Both the position numbers and the translations under genes were made by a program. The notes below the pieces were generated by a model. That model saw only the letters and a program-made list of their open reading frames with translations, did no database searches and was not told the origin of the DNA. From Deltaproteobacteria bacterium (GTDB lineage Bacteria > Myxococcota_A > Polyangia > DRWM01 > JAAZOP01), in assembly GCA_016218815.1 (NCBI GenBank), contig JACRCX010000125.1:37470-101469 (forward strand): DNA of 64,000 nucleotides, written 5' to 3'. Every line of letters starts with the position of its first letter. Position 1 is the first letter of the stretch. This document shows, one piece after another, positions 51,001 to 58,929 of the stretch.

Positions 51001-53161
51001 GCTGGTCCGCGCCGGGCGGTTGCGCTGGGCGGCCGAGCTGCTCCTCGAGGCGCTCCTCGACCCTGCCGTGCGCATGGCTCCGACCGGCGACGGCGCCGAC
51101 GACATGGCGCGCATCCTGCGGGCCGGGGTCGAGCCCGCCGCATCCCGGCCCGCCGACCCGCTGCTCGACGCCCTGGAGCGGGTCCTGGGGCGTGAGGGCG
51201 CCGAACAGCGGCTGCGCGACGACGTGGCCGCGATCCATGCCTTCTACGATGCCGGATGGCCCCGCCCCGCCGCGGCAGCCTGGCAGCTCGCCCGGGCCGC
51301 CGCCGGGGCCCGCGCCCGCTCCGTCACGCTCTCGCCCCGCGCCGCATTCCTGCTCGACGCGGCCCGCGGGGCCGTCGAGGACGACGCCGCGCGCTCGGGG
51401 CTCCCGATCGCCGCAGGACTGCCGGAAGACTGGCGACCGCTCCTCGCCTCCGTCCGCGACCGCGATGTCGCCGACGCCCTGCGCACCGCACTGCGCGACC
51501 CGGTCGGCGGCCTCACCATGCCGGTGCGCCCCGGCGGACCCGAGGCGATGGAAGTCGCCCTGAAGTGGGTGACCGGCCACCTCGAGCTGGCGAAGGGCGA
51601 CGAGGGGGCCACCGCCCCCGACGCGGACGCGCACGCCGTCCGGATGCTGATGCAGCACGCCCTGCTGCTCACCTCGCGCGACCTTCCGGACGGCGGCGCC
51701 CCGCGGCCCCACACGAACGTCGCCGGCGGCTGGCGCGAGCTGCTCGAGAACGCCTTCGACCCGTGGGCTTCGCCGGAGTTCGCCCGCGTGCTTCCGGAGG
51801 TGGACGTCCTGGACGCCGCCATCTCGGCGGGAACGGACCCCTGGGGCGCCGCCCAGCGGCTCTGGTCCTACGTCCGCCTGACACGGGTGCGCCGCGCGCT
51901 GCTCGAGTCCGGCGACGCCTGGATGGAGTCCCACGGGCCACCCCTGCCGTCCGCCGCTGCGGTCGGGGAGGCCCCGTACGCCCGGTTCCTGGACGCGGTG
52001 GAGCGCGCCGATGCTCCTTCCGCGACGGTGGCGTGGCGGGAGACGCTGGTGCAGGCACGGGCGGCCGGGAAGGAGCGGGAACTGCTGGACACCGTGCCGC
52101 AGGGGCTCGCGGATCTGGGAATCGGGTGGGCCCTCTTGCGCGCGGGGCGCGCGGGCGAGGCGTGGGAGACGTTCCGCCGGCTGCTCGCGGATGCGAAGCT
52201 GCGCGAGGAGCGCCCCGACCTGGCGTACTTCGCGGCGCGGGCACGGTGGGCCTCGCGCCTCGCAATGCCGGCCGCAGACGAGCCGGACGAGACGGCGGCG
52301 TCCGCGGACCTGCTGCTCGCCTGGCAGCTCATGGACCGCTGGGTGCGCGGCGGCGCCGACGCGGGCGCGCGAGCGCTGTTCAACGGCATCCCCGCGCTGG
52401 AAGAGACGGACCCCCTCCGGACGCCGTACGTGCCGCTGGTCAGCGAACAGTACGTACGGGGCTGGTTCGAGGACTCGGGGCTGGGGACGTCGTACGACGC
52501 GGCGGGGATCGCCGACGCCTTCCTGCGCGGCGACCTCGCGCGTCTGGACGCGGCGCTCGTCGCGGCCGGCGACGCGGCGGTGCGCCGCCCGCCGCCCGGC
52601 GAGTGGGGCGGGGCGATCACGGACGACGCCGTCCTGGGCACCTTCGCGCAGCTCGAGTTCGGCGTCGAGTCGCTGGTGCTGTTCGACGCGCTGCACGGCG
52701 GGCGGGACGGAGAGCCCGCGCTGGACCGGGCGGCGGTGACGGCGGCGTTCGACCGGTTTGCGTCGCTTCCGCTGCCCGTCCGCCTGGCCGATCTCCGCCG
52801 CTCGGCCGCCTTCCAGTTCCTCGACGCATGCCGGAGGCGGTCGGCGGGCGAGCGGGGGGCGATGCGGGTCGTGCTGGGGGCGGCCGTGCCGGGCGGCGCG
52901 CCGCCCGGCTCCCCGCTGGCCCGGCTCCTCGCGGGTTCGGCCCCCGCCCGCTACTACCTGGCCCGGATCTTCCTGGGGTGCGACGTCGGGCCGTGCGCCG
53001 CGCCGCGCGCCGCCGAGCTGTCGCGTGCGCTGGCGTTGGCGGGCTCCGCCGGTCGCGGCGAGGCGACCTACGCCTGGCAGACCGCGCTGCGGGATCCGTA
53101 CTCCCGCGTCGTGGCGCCGGTCGGCGACTTCGGCGGGATGATCATCGAGGGGGAGCACTGA
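48062..53161 (+). CDS. fused MFS-like transporter/spermidine synthase with 800-residue C-terminal tail
   Basis: The 1699-residue protein has two homologous blocks of membrane helices (about 10-220 and 285-600; GGSGLIFETLWTRKLALVFG versus AAMNYQVAWNRVLAMVIG). A SpeE-like aminopropyltransferase domain follows (about 620-880; VAVIGFGSGVTVGTALRMGA for the SAM-type fold, SNDGRNFLAS, VSEPSNPWITG). Members of this family are usually much shorter; the remaining 800 residues are helical, Ala-rich and without a recognised domain, perhaps TPR-like. The linker between helix blocks (about 221-285) is encoded by two unrelated dispersed repeats. Whether polyamines are the substrate is not known. GTG 48062 is chosen as the first start before the first helix. 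Confidence 0.85.
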   Translation: MDARRSLRNIVVAACFFLSGGSGLIFETLWTRKLALVFGSTTLSVASVLTAFMGGLALGSWVLGRHLADRVRRPIVWYALIEGFVGLWGLLVPLLVDGIYPHLNRFLWTSLEPGYFAFSFLRFLFVVLLLLPPTTAMGATLPLLARHFVTTEDEMRRVGRRVGALYALNTTGAILGTFAAGFLLLPSIGLWWTNAAASFTNLALCAAVLLVYLVWRRTREADPNRGLQPAASLASEPRPEGRGSDGEAPGTGPGEDLLEFPTTPALSEVEGTAMEEDEAEFPISRRARVAALVAFGVSGFAAMNYQVAWNRVLAMVIGSSIYSFTIILLAFLAGIAGGSAIASAALRPQKAGRPWVLAGWFVLVAAGAAASFALGGRPLATLGVAAAAAGAGWAFRALWRGMLRNNPVLLLGAVQLWIGLCAAVGYFLADDYPYLFAWLVDRVGAGGGGGGHVGLVMLTGFAVAALAVLPATLGMGATLPLTVRICATTRERVGRDVGTIYAINTIGAIVGSFASAFVLVPGFSALARSWFGQGYGLQLTIVFSIALNLGLALVLFGVAPDRRRGAATRDAGTQVFRWTAVALVPALVALLVLLSVLRSWAWDIDRLVAGSFRFAYLHSVLKGERRGELLYLGDGISTTVTVQRWGEHLALKNNGKVDASTGDDMPTQVMVAGLPLLLHPRDARQLDVAVIGFGSGVTVGTALRMGARRVDVVELEPSVIESSWFFHEVNLLPYEDSGKAPGKTELRALRRDPRLRVLSNDGRNFLASTPDRYDVVVSEPSNPWITGVSNLFTLDHFRAARQALAPGGIFCQWVQLYELSGDSVKSILRTFAEAFPYVRVFVAAPGSSDTILVGSLDPLPIRIADIRLRLAGPDGAAALDPERSDIATADDVVARQIFADRAELLAFTRGATINTDDNAFIEFRAPRDLIRYAVLDAEIVEQVYAPSWSWGRPDLAALRAAGYALRGPAANEEMHGAGEALVRAGRLRWAAELLLEALLDPAVRMAPTGDGADDMARILRAGVEPAASRPADPLLDALERVLGREGAEQRLRDDVAAIHAFYDAGWPRPAAAAWQLARAAAGARARSVTLSPRAAFLLDAARGAVEDDAARSGLPIAAGLPEDWRPLLASVRDRDVADALRTALRDPVGGLTMPVRPGGPEAMEVALKWVTGHLELAKGDEGATAPDADAHAVRMLMQHALLLTSRDLPDGGAPRPHTNVAGGWRELLENAFDPWASPEFARVLPEVDVLDAAISAGTDPWGAAQRLWSYVRLTRVRRALLESGDAWMESHGPPLPSAAAVGEAPYARFLDAVERADAPSATVAWRETLVQARAAGKERELLDTVPQGLADLGIGWALLRAGRAGEAWETFRRLLADAKLREERPDLAYFAARARWASRLAMPAADEPDETAASADLLLAWQLMDRWVRGGADAGARALFNGIPALEETDPLRTPYVPLVSEQYVRGWFEDSGLGTSYDAAGIADAFLRGDLARLDAALVAAGDAAVRRPPPGEWGGAITDDAVLGTFAQLEFGVESLVLFDALHGGRDGEPALDRAAVTAAFDRFASLPLPVRLADLRRSAAFQFLDACRRRSAGERGAMRVVLGAAVPGGAPPGSPLARLLAGSAPARYYLARIFLGCDVGPCAAPRAAELSRALALAGSAGRGEATYAWQTALRDPYSRVVAPVGDFGGMIIEGEH
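48725..48797 (+). repeat. cloverleaf-like palindromic element inside the transporter linker
   Basis: Outer arms ATCCGAACCGCG and CGCGGTTCGGAT enclose two hairpins: CCGCGGGCT-TC-AGCCCGCGG and CGCGCCCT-GA-AGGGCGCG. The whole is read in frame in the cytoplasmic linker of the fusion protein. Confidence 0.88.
48850..48875 (+). repeat. short dispersed repeat (CCTGAGCGAAGTCGAAGGGA type)
   Basis: GCCTGCCCTGAGCGAAGTCG continues AAGGGA. It encodes PALSEVEG. I recall this string as common in translated environmental genomes, which marks it as a widespread repeat instead of a protein motif; that rests on memory. Confidence 0.55.
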
Positions 53162-53182
53162 CGGGGGAGGAGGGGAACACGA

Positions 53183-55579
53183 ATGTCACCCGAAGCAATC
53201 AACGATCGGCCATTGCACCGGGCTTCGATATCCGAACCGCGGGCTTCAGCCCGCGGCTGGGCGGACGGCGGTGGCCGCGCCCTGAAGGGCGCGGTTCGGT
53301 TCCGGCGATGCGGCGGCACGTTGCGGGCGATCCCGGGGGCGACGCTTGTCGCTGCGTTGCTGCTCGCGGCCTGCGGGCCGCGTTCGGGGCCGGCGGTGCC
53401 GGCGCCCGAGACGCTGGCGGAGGTGTGCGCGGCGCCGCGGGACGAGGAGCGGCCGCCGCTGTTGACCGAGGCGGTGCCGGAGGATCTCCGCGAGTGGCTC
53501 GGAAGCCTGATCGCGCCGGCGGCGACGCCGGCCGAGGCGAGGGCGAGGGCGGAGTCGGCGCTGGCCAGCTTCCGGGCGCTGGAGGATCCGACGACGGTGT
53601 CGTCGCTGGGTCTGGGCGGGATGGTGCTCCTGTACCTCCAGGTGCTGGAGGCGGTGTGGCTGCTCGAGCCGCTGTGGCCGGCCGACGCCGTCGACCCGCC
53701 GGCGGAGCTGGCCGCGCTCCTGGAGCCGGTCTACGAGGGCCTGCGCCTGCCGGCGATCGTCTCGGGCGGATTCGTCCAGCAGCTCGGCGGCGTCGTGGTC
53801 CAGCTCCTGGCCGAGAGCGACGCCTCGGGCGAGCTGATCGCGGCGGCACTGCAGCTCCTGCGCATCCTGCCGGACCGGGCGCGCGTGCTGCAGCGCCACG
53901 TCGCGCTCCCGCTGGTCTGCGACCCCGGCGCCCCGCCCGATCTGGCGCTGGAGGCCTTGCGCCACCTGGCGGACGCTGCGGGGGACGCCGGGAACTGGCA
54001 CGAGGGACTGGCCCTGCAGCGCGAGATCGTCCGGCGCGCCCCGGAAAACGTCGACGACGCCTACGAGCTGGCCGTGACGGCGTACCGCGCGGGGCGCGTC
54101 GAGGACGGCGATCAGGCGGCCGCCGACGCCGACGCGCTGTGCGGCACGGACTGCGACCGCCGGCCCGCCTCGCTCGAACGCTACGCGGCGGCGGCGCGGG
54201 TGCTCGAGCAGGGCGCAGCGGACGATCCGGAGGCGCGGCTGGCCCTGGCGGCCGCGCTGGAGGCGGTCGCGCGCAACTCGGAGGCGAAGGACCTGTACGA
54301 GACGGTCGCGTCGGAGCTTCCGGACGACGCACGGCCGCTGACCGGGCTGGCCCGGCTGGCGATGACGGAGGCGCTGGACGTGGCGGCGGCGCTGCCGCTC
54401 CTGGAAAGCGCGGGGCCCGACCACCGCGACGCCGACTACTACGAGCTGCTCGTCGCGTGCCGTGCGATGACCGCGTTCTACGTCATCCTCCCGCAGCTCG
54501 CGCAGGCGCCGGAGCGCGCGGCGGAGCTGCTGGGACCCACGCTGGCGTCCGTGCACGAGGCGGCGGCGGCGTACCTGGAGTTCCAGCCGGCGCGGGCGTC
54601 GGTGGTGCTGCTGCTGCTCGAGGCGGTCGAGCAGGGCATGGAGGGCTCGAGTGGCCTGGAGTCGGACGAGCTGGTGGGCCGGGCCCTGCAGGCGGTGGCC
54701 GAGCGGGCGCTGGACGCGGCGGCGCGTTTTCCGGACTCGCCGGAGGTCGCGCGGCTGGTCGTCGCCACGGCGCTGTTCGCGCCGACCGCGGACGAGGCGT
54801 TCGCGGCCCTGGAGCGGCCGCTGCCGGCGGAGCTGGCGCGCGATCTGGACACCGCGGTGCGCCGCGCCGCCCTGTTCCTGCACGGCATCCTGCGCTGGAA
54901 CGAGCCGGGGCGCGCGGACGCGGCACGGGCGCTGATCGACGACATCCCTGCCGAGGGTCTCGGCGTTTCCTGGGCGACGCTGCTCCGCGCGGATCTGGCT
55001 GCCGCTTCGTGGCGGCTGGGAGCCGGCGCAACGGCCGAGGAGGCGCGCGACGCGTACCTGGCCGCGATCGCCGACGAGAGTCTGCCCGCGGAGCAGCGCG
55101 CGCGCGCGCTGAACAACCTGGGCGTCGTCCTGGCGGCGCTCGGCGACCCGGCGGCGGCCGAGCGCCTGCGGCGGGCGGAGGAGTCGTCCGACGAGGACTA
55201 CGACATCGCGCAGTTCAACCGCCTGGCGCTCGCCGTGTCGTCGCCTTCGCCCGCGGCCGAGGCGCTCGAGAACCTGCGTGCCCACATGGTGGAGGTCTCG
55301 GGCGACGACGGGCAGCCGGCGACGATGCGGCGTCTGGCGTGGCGCTGGCTGGCCTGGACGGCGGAGCGGGAGGGCAAGCCGGACGAGGCGCGGGCGTTCC
55401 TCGAGAGCGCGGACGCGCTGCCGACCTCGCCGTACTTCTTCGATCCCCTGCGCGCCGACCTGGGCGTGCTGTCCCGCGGCGAGTTCCAGTTCGGACTCGG
55501 CTACTCCAGCCTCCAGGGCCTGGTGATCAACCTCGACACCGGCTCCTGGCTGTGGCTGGTGGTCCCGCCCCCGGGCTAG
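53183..55579 (+). CDS. TPR-rich lipoprotein with repeat-encoded N-terminal region
   Basis: The 798-residue product is helical throughout, with TPR-like units (for example RALNNLGVVLAALGDPAAAE near 640). A lipoprotein signal (LVAALLLAACG) sits unusually deep, at residues 54-64. ATG 53183 has a very strong ribosome site (GGAGGAGGGG, eight bases away). Between them lie 50 residues, most of them encoded by the palindromic element at 53231-53301. A TTG at 53321 directly before the signal is an alternative start but has no ribosome site. It starts 21 bases after the spermidine-synthase fusion, so both are probably co-transcribed. Confidence 0.8.
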   Translation: MSPEAINDRPLHRASISEPRASARGWADGGGRALKGAVRFRRCGGTLRAIPGATLVAALLLAACGPRSGPAVPAPETLAEVCAAPRDEERPPLLTEAVPEDLREWLGSLIAPAATPAEARARAESALASFRALEDPTTVSSLGLGGMVLLYLQVLEAVWLLEPLWPADAVDPPAELAALLEPVYEGLRLPAIVSGGFVQQLGGVVVQLLAESDASGELIAAALQLLRILPDRARVLQRHVALPLVCDPGAPPDLALEALRHLADAAGDAGNWHEGLALQREIVRRAPENVDDAYELAVTAYRAGRVEDGDQAAADADALCGTDCDRRPASLERYAAAARVLEQGAADDPEARLALAAALEAVARNSEAKDLYETVASELPDDARPLTGLARLAMTEALDVAAALPLLESAGPDHRDADYYELLVACRAMTAFYVILPQLAQAPERAAELLGPTLASVHEAAAAYLEFQPARASVVLLLLEAVEQGMEGSSGLESDELVGRALQAVAERALDAAARFPDSPEVARLVVATALFAPTADEAFAALERPLPAELARDLDTAVRRAALFLHGILRWNEPGRADAARALIDDIPAEGLGVSWATLLRADLAAASWRLGAGATAEEARDAYLAAIADESLPAEQRARALNNLGVVLAALGDPAAAERLRRAEESSDEDYDIAQFNRLALAVSSPSPAAEALENLRAHMVEVSGDDGQPATMRRLAWRWLAWTAEREGKPDEARAFLESADALPTSPYFFDPLRADLGVLSRGEFQFGLGYSSLQGLVINLDTGSWLWLVVPPPG
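53231..53301 (+). repeat. cloverleaf-like palindromic element in the N-terminal coding region
   Basis: CCGAACCGCG and CGCGGTTCGG enclose CCGCGGGCTTCAGCCCGCGG and CGCGCCCTGAAGGGCGCG, the same two hairpins as at 48725-48797, but with a different spacer. It is read in frame. Confidence 0.88.
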
Positions 55580-56493
55580 AACCAGTAGTGCAATCCGAAG
55601 GAGAGGTGGTCGATCACCGGCAGGTAGACTTGGTCGTTGCCGAAGTTCGCCGACTGGCCGATGCCGAAGAGGAACTGCCCACCGGAGTCCTCGGTCTCGG
55701 ACGCGCCGCTGCCCGTGGGCGGGGTGGTCGTCGTCGTGCCGGAGACGTAGGCCAGGCCGACCCCGATTTCCATCGACAGACCGAGCTGGGGGGCCGCCTC
55801 GAAGCGGTACTCGAAGCCGATCGGCGCCCCGATCGTGATGCCCCAGCCCAGCCAGCTCATCGAGCCGTGCAAATGGTCGGCGTCGTCCTCGTCGCCGCCG
55901 GCCGTGGCGACCATGAAGCCGACTCCCGCGCCGGTGTACAGCCGCGCCCGCTCATTACCGGCGATCGTGAACAGGTAGCGCCCGCCCAGGTGGAGCAGGA
56001 ACCCGTCCATCGAGATCTCCTCGGTGGGAGTCGGGGCGAGCGGGTCGGACCAGTCCTGGTGGGTCATGTTGAGGTAGGCCATGCCGAGGAAGGCCTCGAT
56101 CTCGTGCTTGAGGTTGATGCGGTAGCGCAGGGAGATGTTGGCGTAGTAGGAGGCGGCGTTTCCCGCGGCCGCGCTGACGTCGCCGGGCGGCGTGTCGACG
56201 GTGGCGATGACCAGCCCCAGGGAGTTGCCGGTGTTGAACATCGGGGCGAAGTGGTTGGAGAACCCCAACCCGATGTTGCCGCCGGCGAGCGCAGGCGCGG
56301 GAGTCTCGGCGACCGGCGGGGGGGGAGGAGGAGGAGGCGGCGGTGGCGGCGGTTCCGTCCCCCAGCCGGGTTGCGTCGGCTGGGTCCCCCAGCCCGGCTG
56401 CGTCGGCTGCGTTCCCCAGCCCGGCTGCTGCGCCATGGCGGGCGCGGCGAGGGCGATCACGATGGCGAATGCTGCAAGCTGGATTCTGGCCAC
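55576..56493 (-). CDS. outer-membrane beta-barrel protein
   Basis: The 305-residue product has a signal peptide (ending APAMAQ), three QPGWGTQPT units, a polyproline tract of 13 Pro, and then alternating beta-strands rich in Gly and aromatic residues. It ends in FGLHYWF, the terminal aromatic typical of barrels inserted by BamA. Its function is unknown. GTG 56493 is preceded by AAGGAGG. Its last four bases overlap the end of the convergent TPR lipoprotein gene. Confidence 0.85.
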   Translation of the reverse strand: MARIQLAAFAIVIALAAPAMAQQPGWGTQPTQPGWGTQPTQPGWGTEPPPPPPPPPPPPPVAETPAPALAGGNIGLGFSNHFAPMFNTGNSLGLVIATVDTPPGDVSAAAGNAASYYANISLRYRINLKHEIEAFLGMAYLNMTHQDWSDPLAPTPTEEISMDGFLLHLGGRYLFTIAGNERARLYTGAGVGFMVATAGGDEDDADHLHGSMSWLGWGITIGAPIGFEYRFEAAPQLGLSMEIGVGLAYVSGTTTTTPPTGSGASETEDSGGQFLFGIGQSANFGNDQVYLPVIDHLSFGLHYWF

Positions 56494-56619
56494 TCTCTTC
56501 CTCCTTCCGCGACGGTCCTACGAACGCAAATGCTACCGGCTCACCCGGACCGAGGCAAGTTCACGGCGGAGGCCGCGCGCTTGATCGCACGCCACCGCGG
56601 CACTACAGGAGTCGTCGCC

Positions 56620-57402
56620 ATGGACGAGACGTTCTCCGTGCTGTCCTTCGTCGCCGAGTTGGACCCGCGGTCCTCGAGGTCGAGCCTGGAGCGCCTGGAC
56701 GCGGCGGCCGCGACGGCCGGGCCCGCCGCGGACCCGCCGGAGCGCCGGGTCGCGGTGCTGCCCGAGCGGTTCTGGCGCGACGACGACGAGCAGGCGTACC
56801 GGGCGGCCGTGGTCGCCTTCGCCCGCCGGCATGCGTGCTGGATCATCGGCGGCTCGCTGCACGCGGAGCGTCCGGACGGCACGGTACGCAACACGGGGCT
56901 CGTCGTCGCGCCCGACGGGGCTATCGCGGGCTCGTACGCCAAGCGGCATCCGTTCGCGGCCGAGGCGCTGGCGGGCGTCGTTCCGGGGGAGGGTCCGGTC
57001 GCGTTCGACCTGGCCGGGCTCAAGGTCGTCGTCTGCATCTGCGCCGATCTCTTCGATCCGTCGCTGTTCGGGGCGTGCGGCGAGGGCTGCGCGGCGATCC
57101 TGGTCGCCGCGGCCTCGACGAGCCGCAAGCCCGATCCGTCGTACGCGCGGGCGCTGTGGACGCACGTGGCGGTGGCGCGGTCGTGGGAGCGCAACGCGTA
57201 CGTGGTGATCAGCGACTGGGCGCACGCGCCTCACATGCCCGGCATCCACACCTCCGGGGTGTCCGGCCTGGCCGACCCGTCGCGGCTGGCGCCGCCGTTC
57301 TTCGACGCGACGAAGGCCCCCGGCTTCTGGTTTCGCCTGCCGCTTGGGCCTCTACGGGCGACGGAGCGGGACCGGGTGGCGCGCAACTTCCTGTGGAGAT
57401 GA
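56620..57402 (+). CDS. nitrilase-superfamily carbon-nitrogen hydrolase
   Basis: The 260-residue protein has the Glu-Lys-Cys triad of the superfamily: Glu49 (VLPERFW), Lys108 (SYAKRHPF) and Cys141 (VCICADLFDP). It should hydrolyse a C-N bond of an amide, carbamoyl group or nitrile in the cytoplasm; the substrate is not evident. AGGAG eight bases before ATG 56620 supports this start over an in-frame ATG at 56530. It is divergent from the beta-barrel gene. Confidence 0.9.
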   Translation: MDETFSVLSFVAELDPRSSRSSLERLDAAAATAGPAADPPERRVAVLPERFWRDDDEQAYRAAVVAFARRHACWIIGGSLHAERPDGTVRNTGLVVAPDGAIAGSYAKRHPFAAEALAGVVPGEGPVAFDLAGLKVVVCICADLFDPSLFGACGEGCAAILVAAASTSRKPDPSYARALWTHVAVARSWERNAYVVISDWAHAPHMPGIHTSGVSGLADPSRLAPPFFDATKAPGFWFRLPLGPLRATERDRVARNFLWR

Positions 57403-57427
57403 AGGCCGCGGGGAGCACCCGAGGGGG

Positions 57428-57576
57428 GATTTCGCGCAAAGGGCGCAAAGAGGAGGTCCACGCCAAGAGCGCAAAGGGCGAGCAGCGGAGAGGCGCAGCC
57501 TTGCGCCTCTCCGCTGCTCGTCTATTCCCTCCTCTTTGCGCCCTTTGCGGTCCTTTGCGTCCTTTGCGCGAAATCC
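57428..57576. repeat. paired inverted 9-base repeats around a 17-bp hairpin
   Basis: A CGCAAAGGG run (57428-57482) and its inverted counterpart (57530-57576) flank a perfect hairpin: arms 57481-57497 and 57502-57518 (AGCAGCGGAGAGGCGCA and its complement), loop GCCT. The outer ends GGATTTCGCGC and GCGCGAAATCC also pair. No T tract follows, so it is not a classical terminator, though it could stall RNA polymerase after the nitrilase gene. Confidence 0.88.
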
Positions 57577-57671
57577 GGATCGAGGTCTCCCGGCAGCCTT
57601 CGCACGCGAACTCCGGTCCGCCTTCTCCCCGCGGCCTTCACCCCGGAAATTCCTGCTTGCGGATCGGGTGC

Positions 57672-57680
57672 TGATACGAT
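57672..57680 (+). promoter_or_regulatory. extended -10 (TGaTACGAT) seven bases before GTG 57688
   Basis: TACGAT matches four of six -10 positions and has the TG extension. Transcription would begin at the start codon of the L,D-transpeptidase gene. No ribosome site is present. Confidence 0.45.
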
Positions 57681-57687
57681 CGCGGGC

Positions 57688-58926
57688 GTGACGGCTTGGA
57701 TTGGCTGGCTCGCGATGCAGGTGGTTTCGGGGTTCCTGGCGCAGGATCTCGGCACGCTCGCGCGGTCGCTGGAGCCCGGGGACTCGCCGCGGATGGTGGT
57801 CGAGCTGGGCGGCGAGGCGGCGCTGGTGTACGCGCGGCCGGAGCGGGGGAGCGCGACGGGGCGGCTGCGCGTCGGCACCGTGCCCGGCGTGTTCGAGCGG
57901 GTGCGCGGCCCCGGTTGCGCGGAGGACTGGCTGCGCATCGGGAGGGACGCCTGGATCTGCGGGACGGGCCGGACGGTGCGCGAAGGTGTGCCGCAGGCCG
58001 AGCGGTGGCCGCCGCCGCCCGGCCGTTGGGCTCCGCTGCCGTTCCTCTACGTGCACCCGCTGGGGCGGGGCCGCATGATCTACGACACGCCGCTGGCGGC
58101 GGTGGACGGCGTGTACGGCCGCCCGTTCCGCCCGGCCACCTGGGAGTGCGTCGTGGCCTCGTTCGGGCGGCAAGGCACGCCGCTGTACCGCACGGCGTCG
58201 GGCGCGTACCTGCGCCAGGATGACGTCCGCCTCGCGGCGCCGTCGGCGCTGGCGGGTGTCTTTCCCGGTCCGGAGAGCGCGCCGTGGCCCTACGCCTTCG
58301 TCGCGGCCGACGACGCCGACGTCTTCGTCGAGCCGCCGCCCCGCTCGCGGCAGGTACCGGCGGTGCTCGCCGGACGCCTGCCGCGCTACGCGATGGTGCG
58401 CGTCGAGGAAGAGGGCGAGCGGTGGGTGCGGGTGGGCGAGGGCCAGTACCTGCGGCGGGACGAGGTGCGGCGGTTCCGGCCGCACGAGCGTCCGGACGGC
58501 GTGGGGCCGGGCGAGCGGTGGTTCGACGTGGACCTCACGGAGCAGGTCTTCTCCGTGTGGGACGGCGACGTGCCGCACTTCGTGACGTTGGCCTCGACGG
58601 GGAAGGGAGGGACGACGCACGAGGGGTCCTTCCGCATCTGGCGTGCCGCGGCGGTGCAGACGATGACGGGGCTGCCGACGGACGACGGGGGTCGCGAGTA
58701 CGACGTGCGGGACGTGCCGTGGGTGCTGTTCTTCGACGAGGATCGCGCGATCCACGCGGCGTTCTGGCACGACGACTTCGGCAACGCACGCTCGCACGGC
58801 TGCGTCAACCTCTCACCCGTCGCCGCGCGCTGGGTCTTCGACATGGCGCGCCCCTCCCTGCCCGACGGCTGGATGGCGATCGATCCGCCGGCCGAGACGA
58901 GCACGCTGGTGTACGTCCATCGGTGA
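57688..58926 (+). CDS. YkuD-type L,D-transpeptidase
   Basis: The 412-residue product ends in a YkuD catalytic domain (about 280-400) with HDDFGNARSHGCVNLS, holding the active-site His and Cys. It should form 3-3 cross-links in peptidoglycan or attach proteins to it in the periplasm. The N-terminus (WIGWLAMQVVSGFLAQ) is a short, weak signal-like or anchor helix. The middle has two SH3-like stretches (about 45-90 and 225-265) that may bind the wall. GTG 57688 has no ribosome site but a -10-like box just before it. Confidence 0.9.
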   Translation: MTAWIGWLAMQVVSGFLAQDLGTLARSLEPGDSPRMVVELGGEAALVYARPERGSATGRLRVGTVPGVFERVRGPGCAEDWLRIGRDAWICGTGRTVREGVPQAERWPPPPGRWAPLPFLYVHPLGRGRMIYDTPLAAVDGVYGRPFRPATWECVVASFGRQGTPLYRTASGAYLRQDDVRLAAPSALAGVFPGPESAPWPYAFVAADDADVFVEPPPRSRQVPAVLAGRLPRYAMVRVEEEGERWVRVGEGQYLRRDEVRRFRPHERPDGVGPGERWFDVDLTEQVFSVWDGDVPHFVTLASTGKGGTTHEGSFRIWRAAAVQTMTGLPTDDGGREYDVRDVPWVLFFDEDRAIHAAFWHDDFGNARSHGCVNLSPVAARWVFDMARPSLPDGWMAIDPPAETSTLVYVHR

Positions 58927-58929
58927 GCG

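Noticed and set aside
47807..53158. A minus-strand open frame of nearly 1800 codons opposite the spermidine-synthase fusion gene
   Set aside because: It is Arg/Pro/Gly/His-rich with no motif; the plus strand has clear membrane helices and enzyme motifs. Long antisense frames are expected at this GC content.
57481..57518. 17-bp hairpin as an intrinsic terminator
   Set aside because: There is no T tract after it and it sits in the middle of inverted repeat runs, so it is better described as part of that element.
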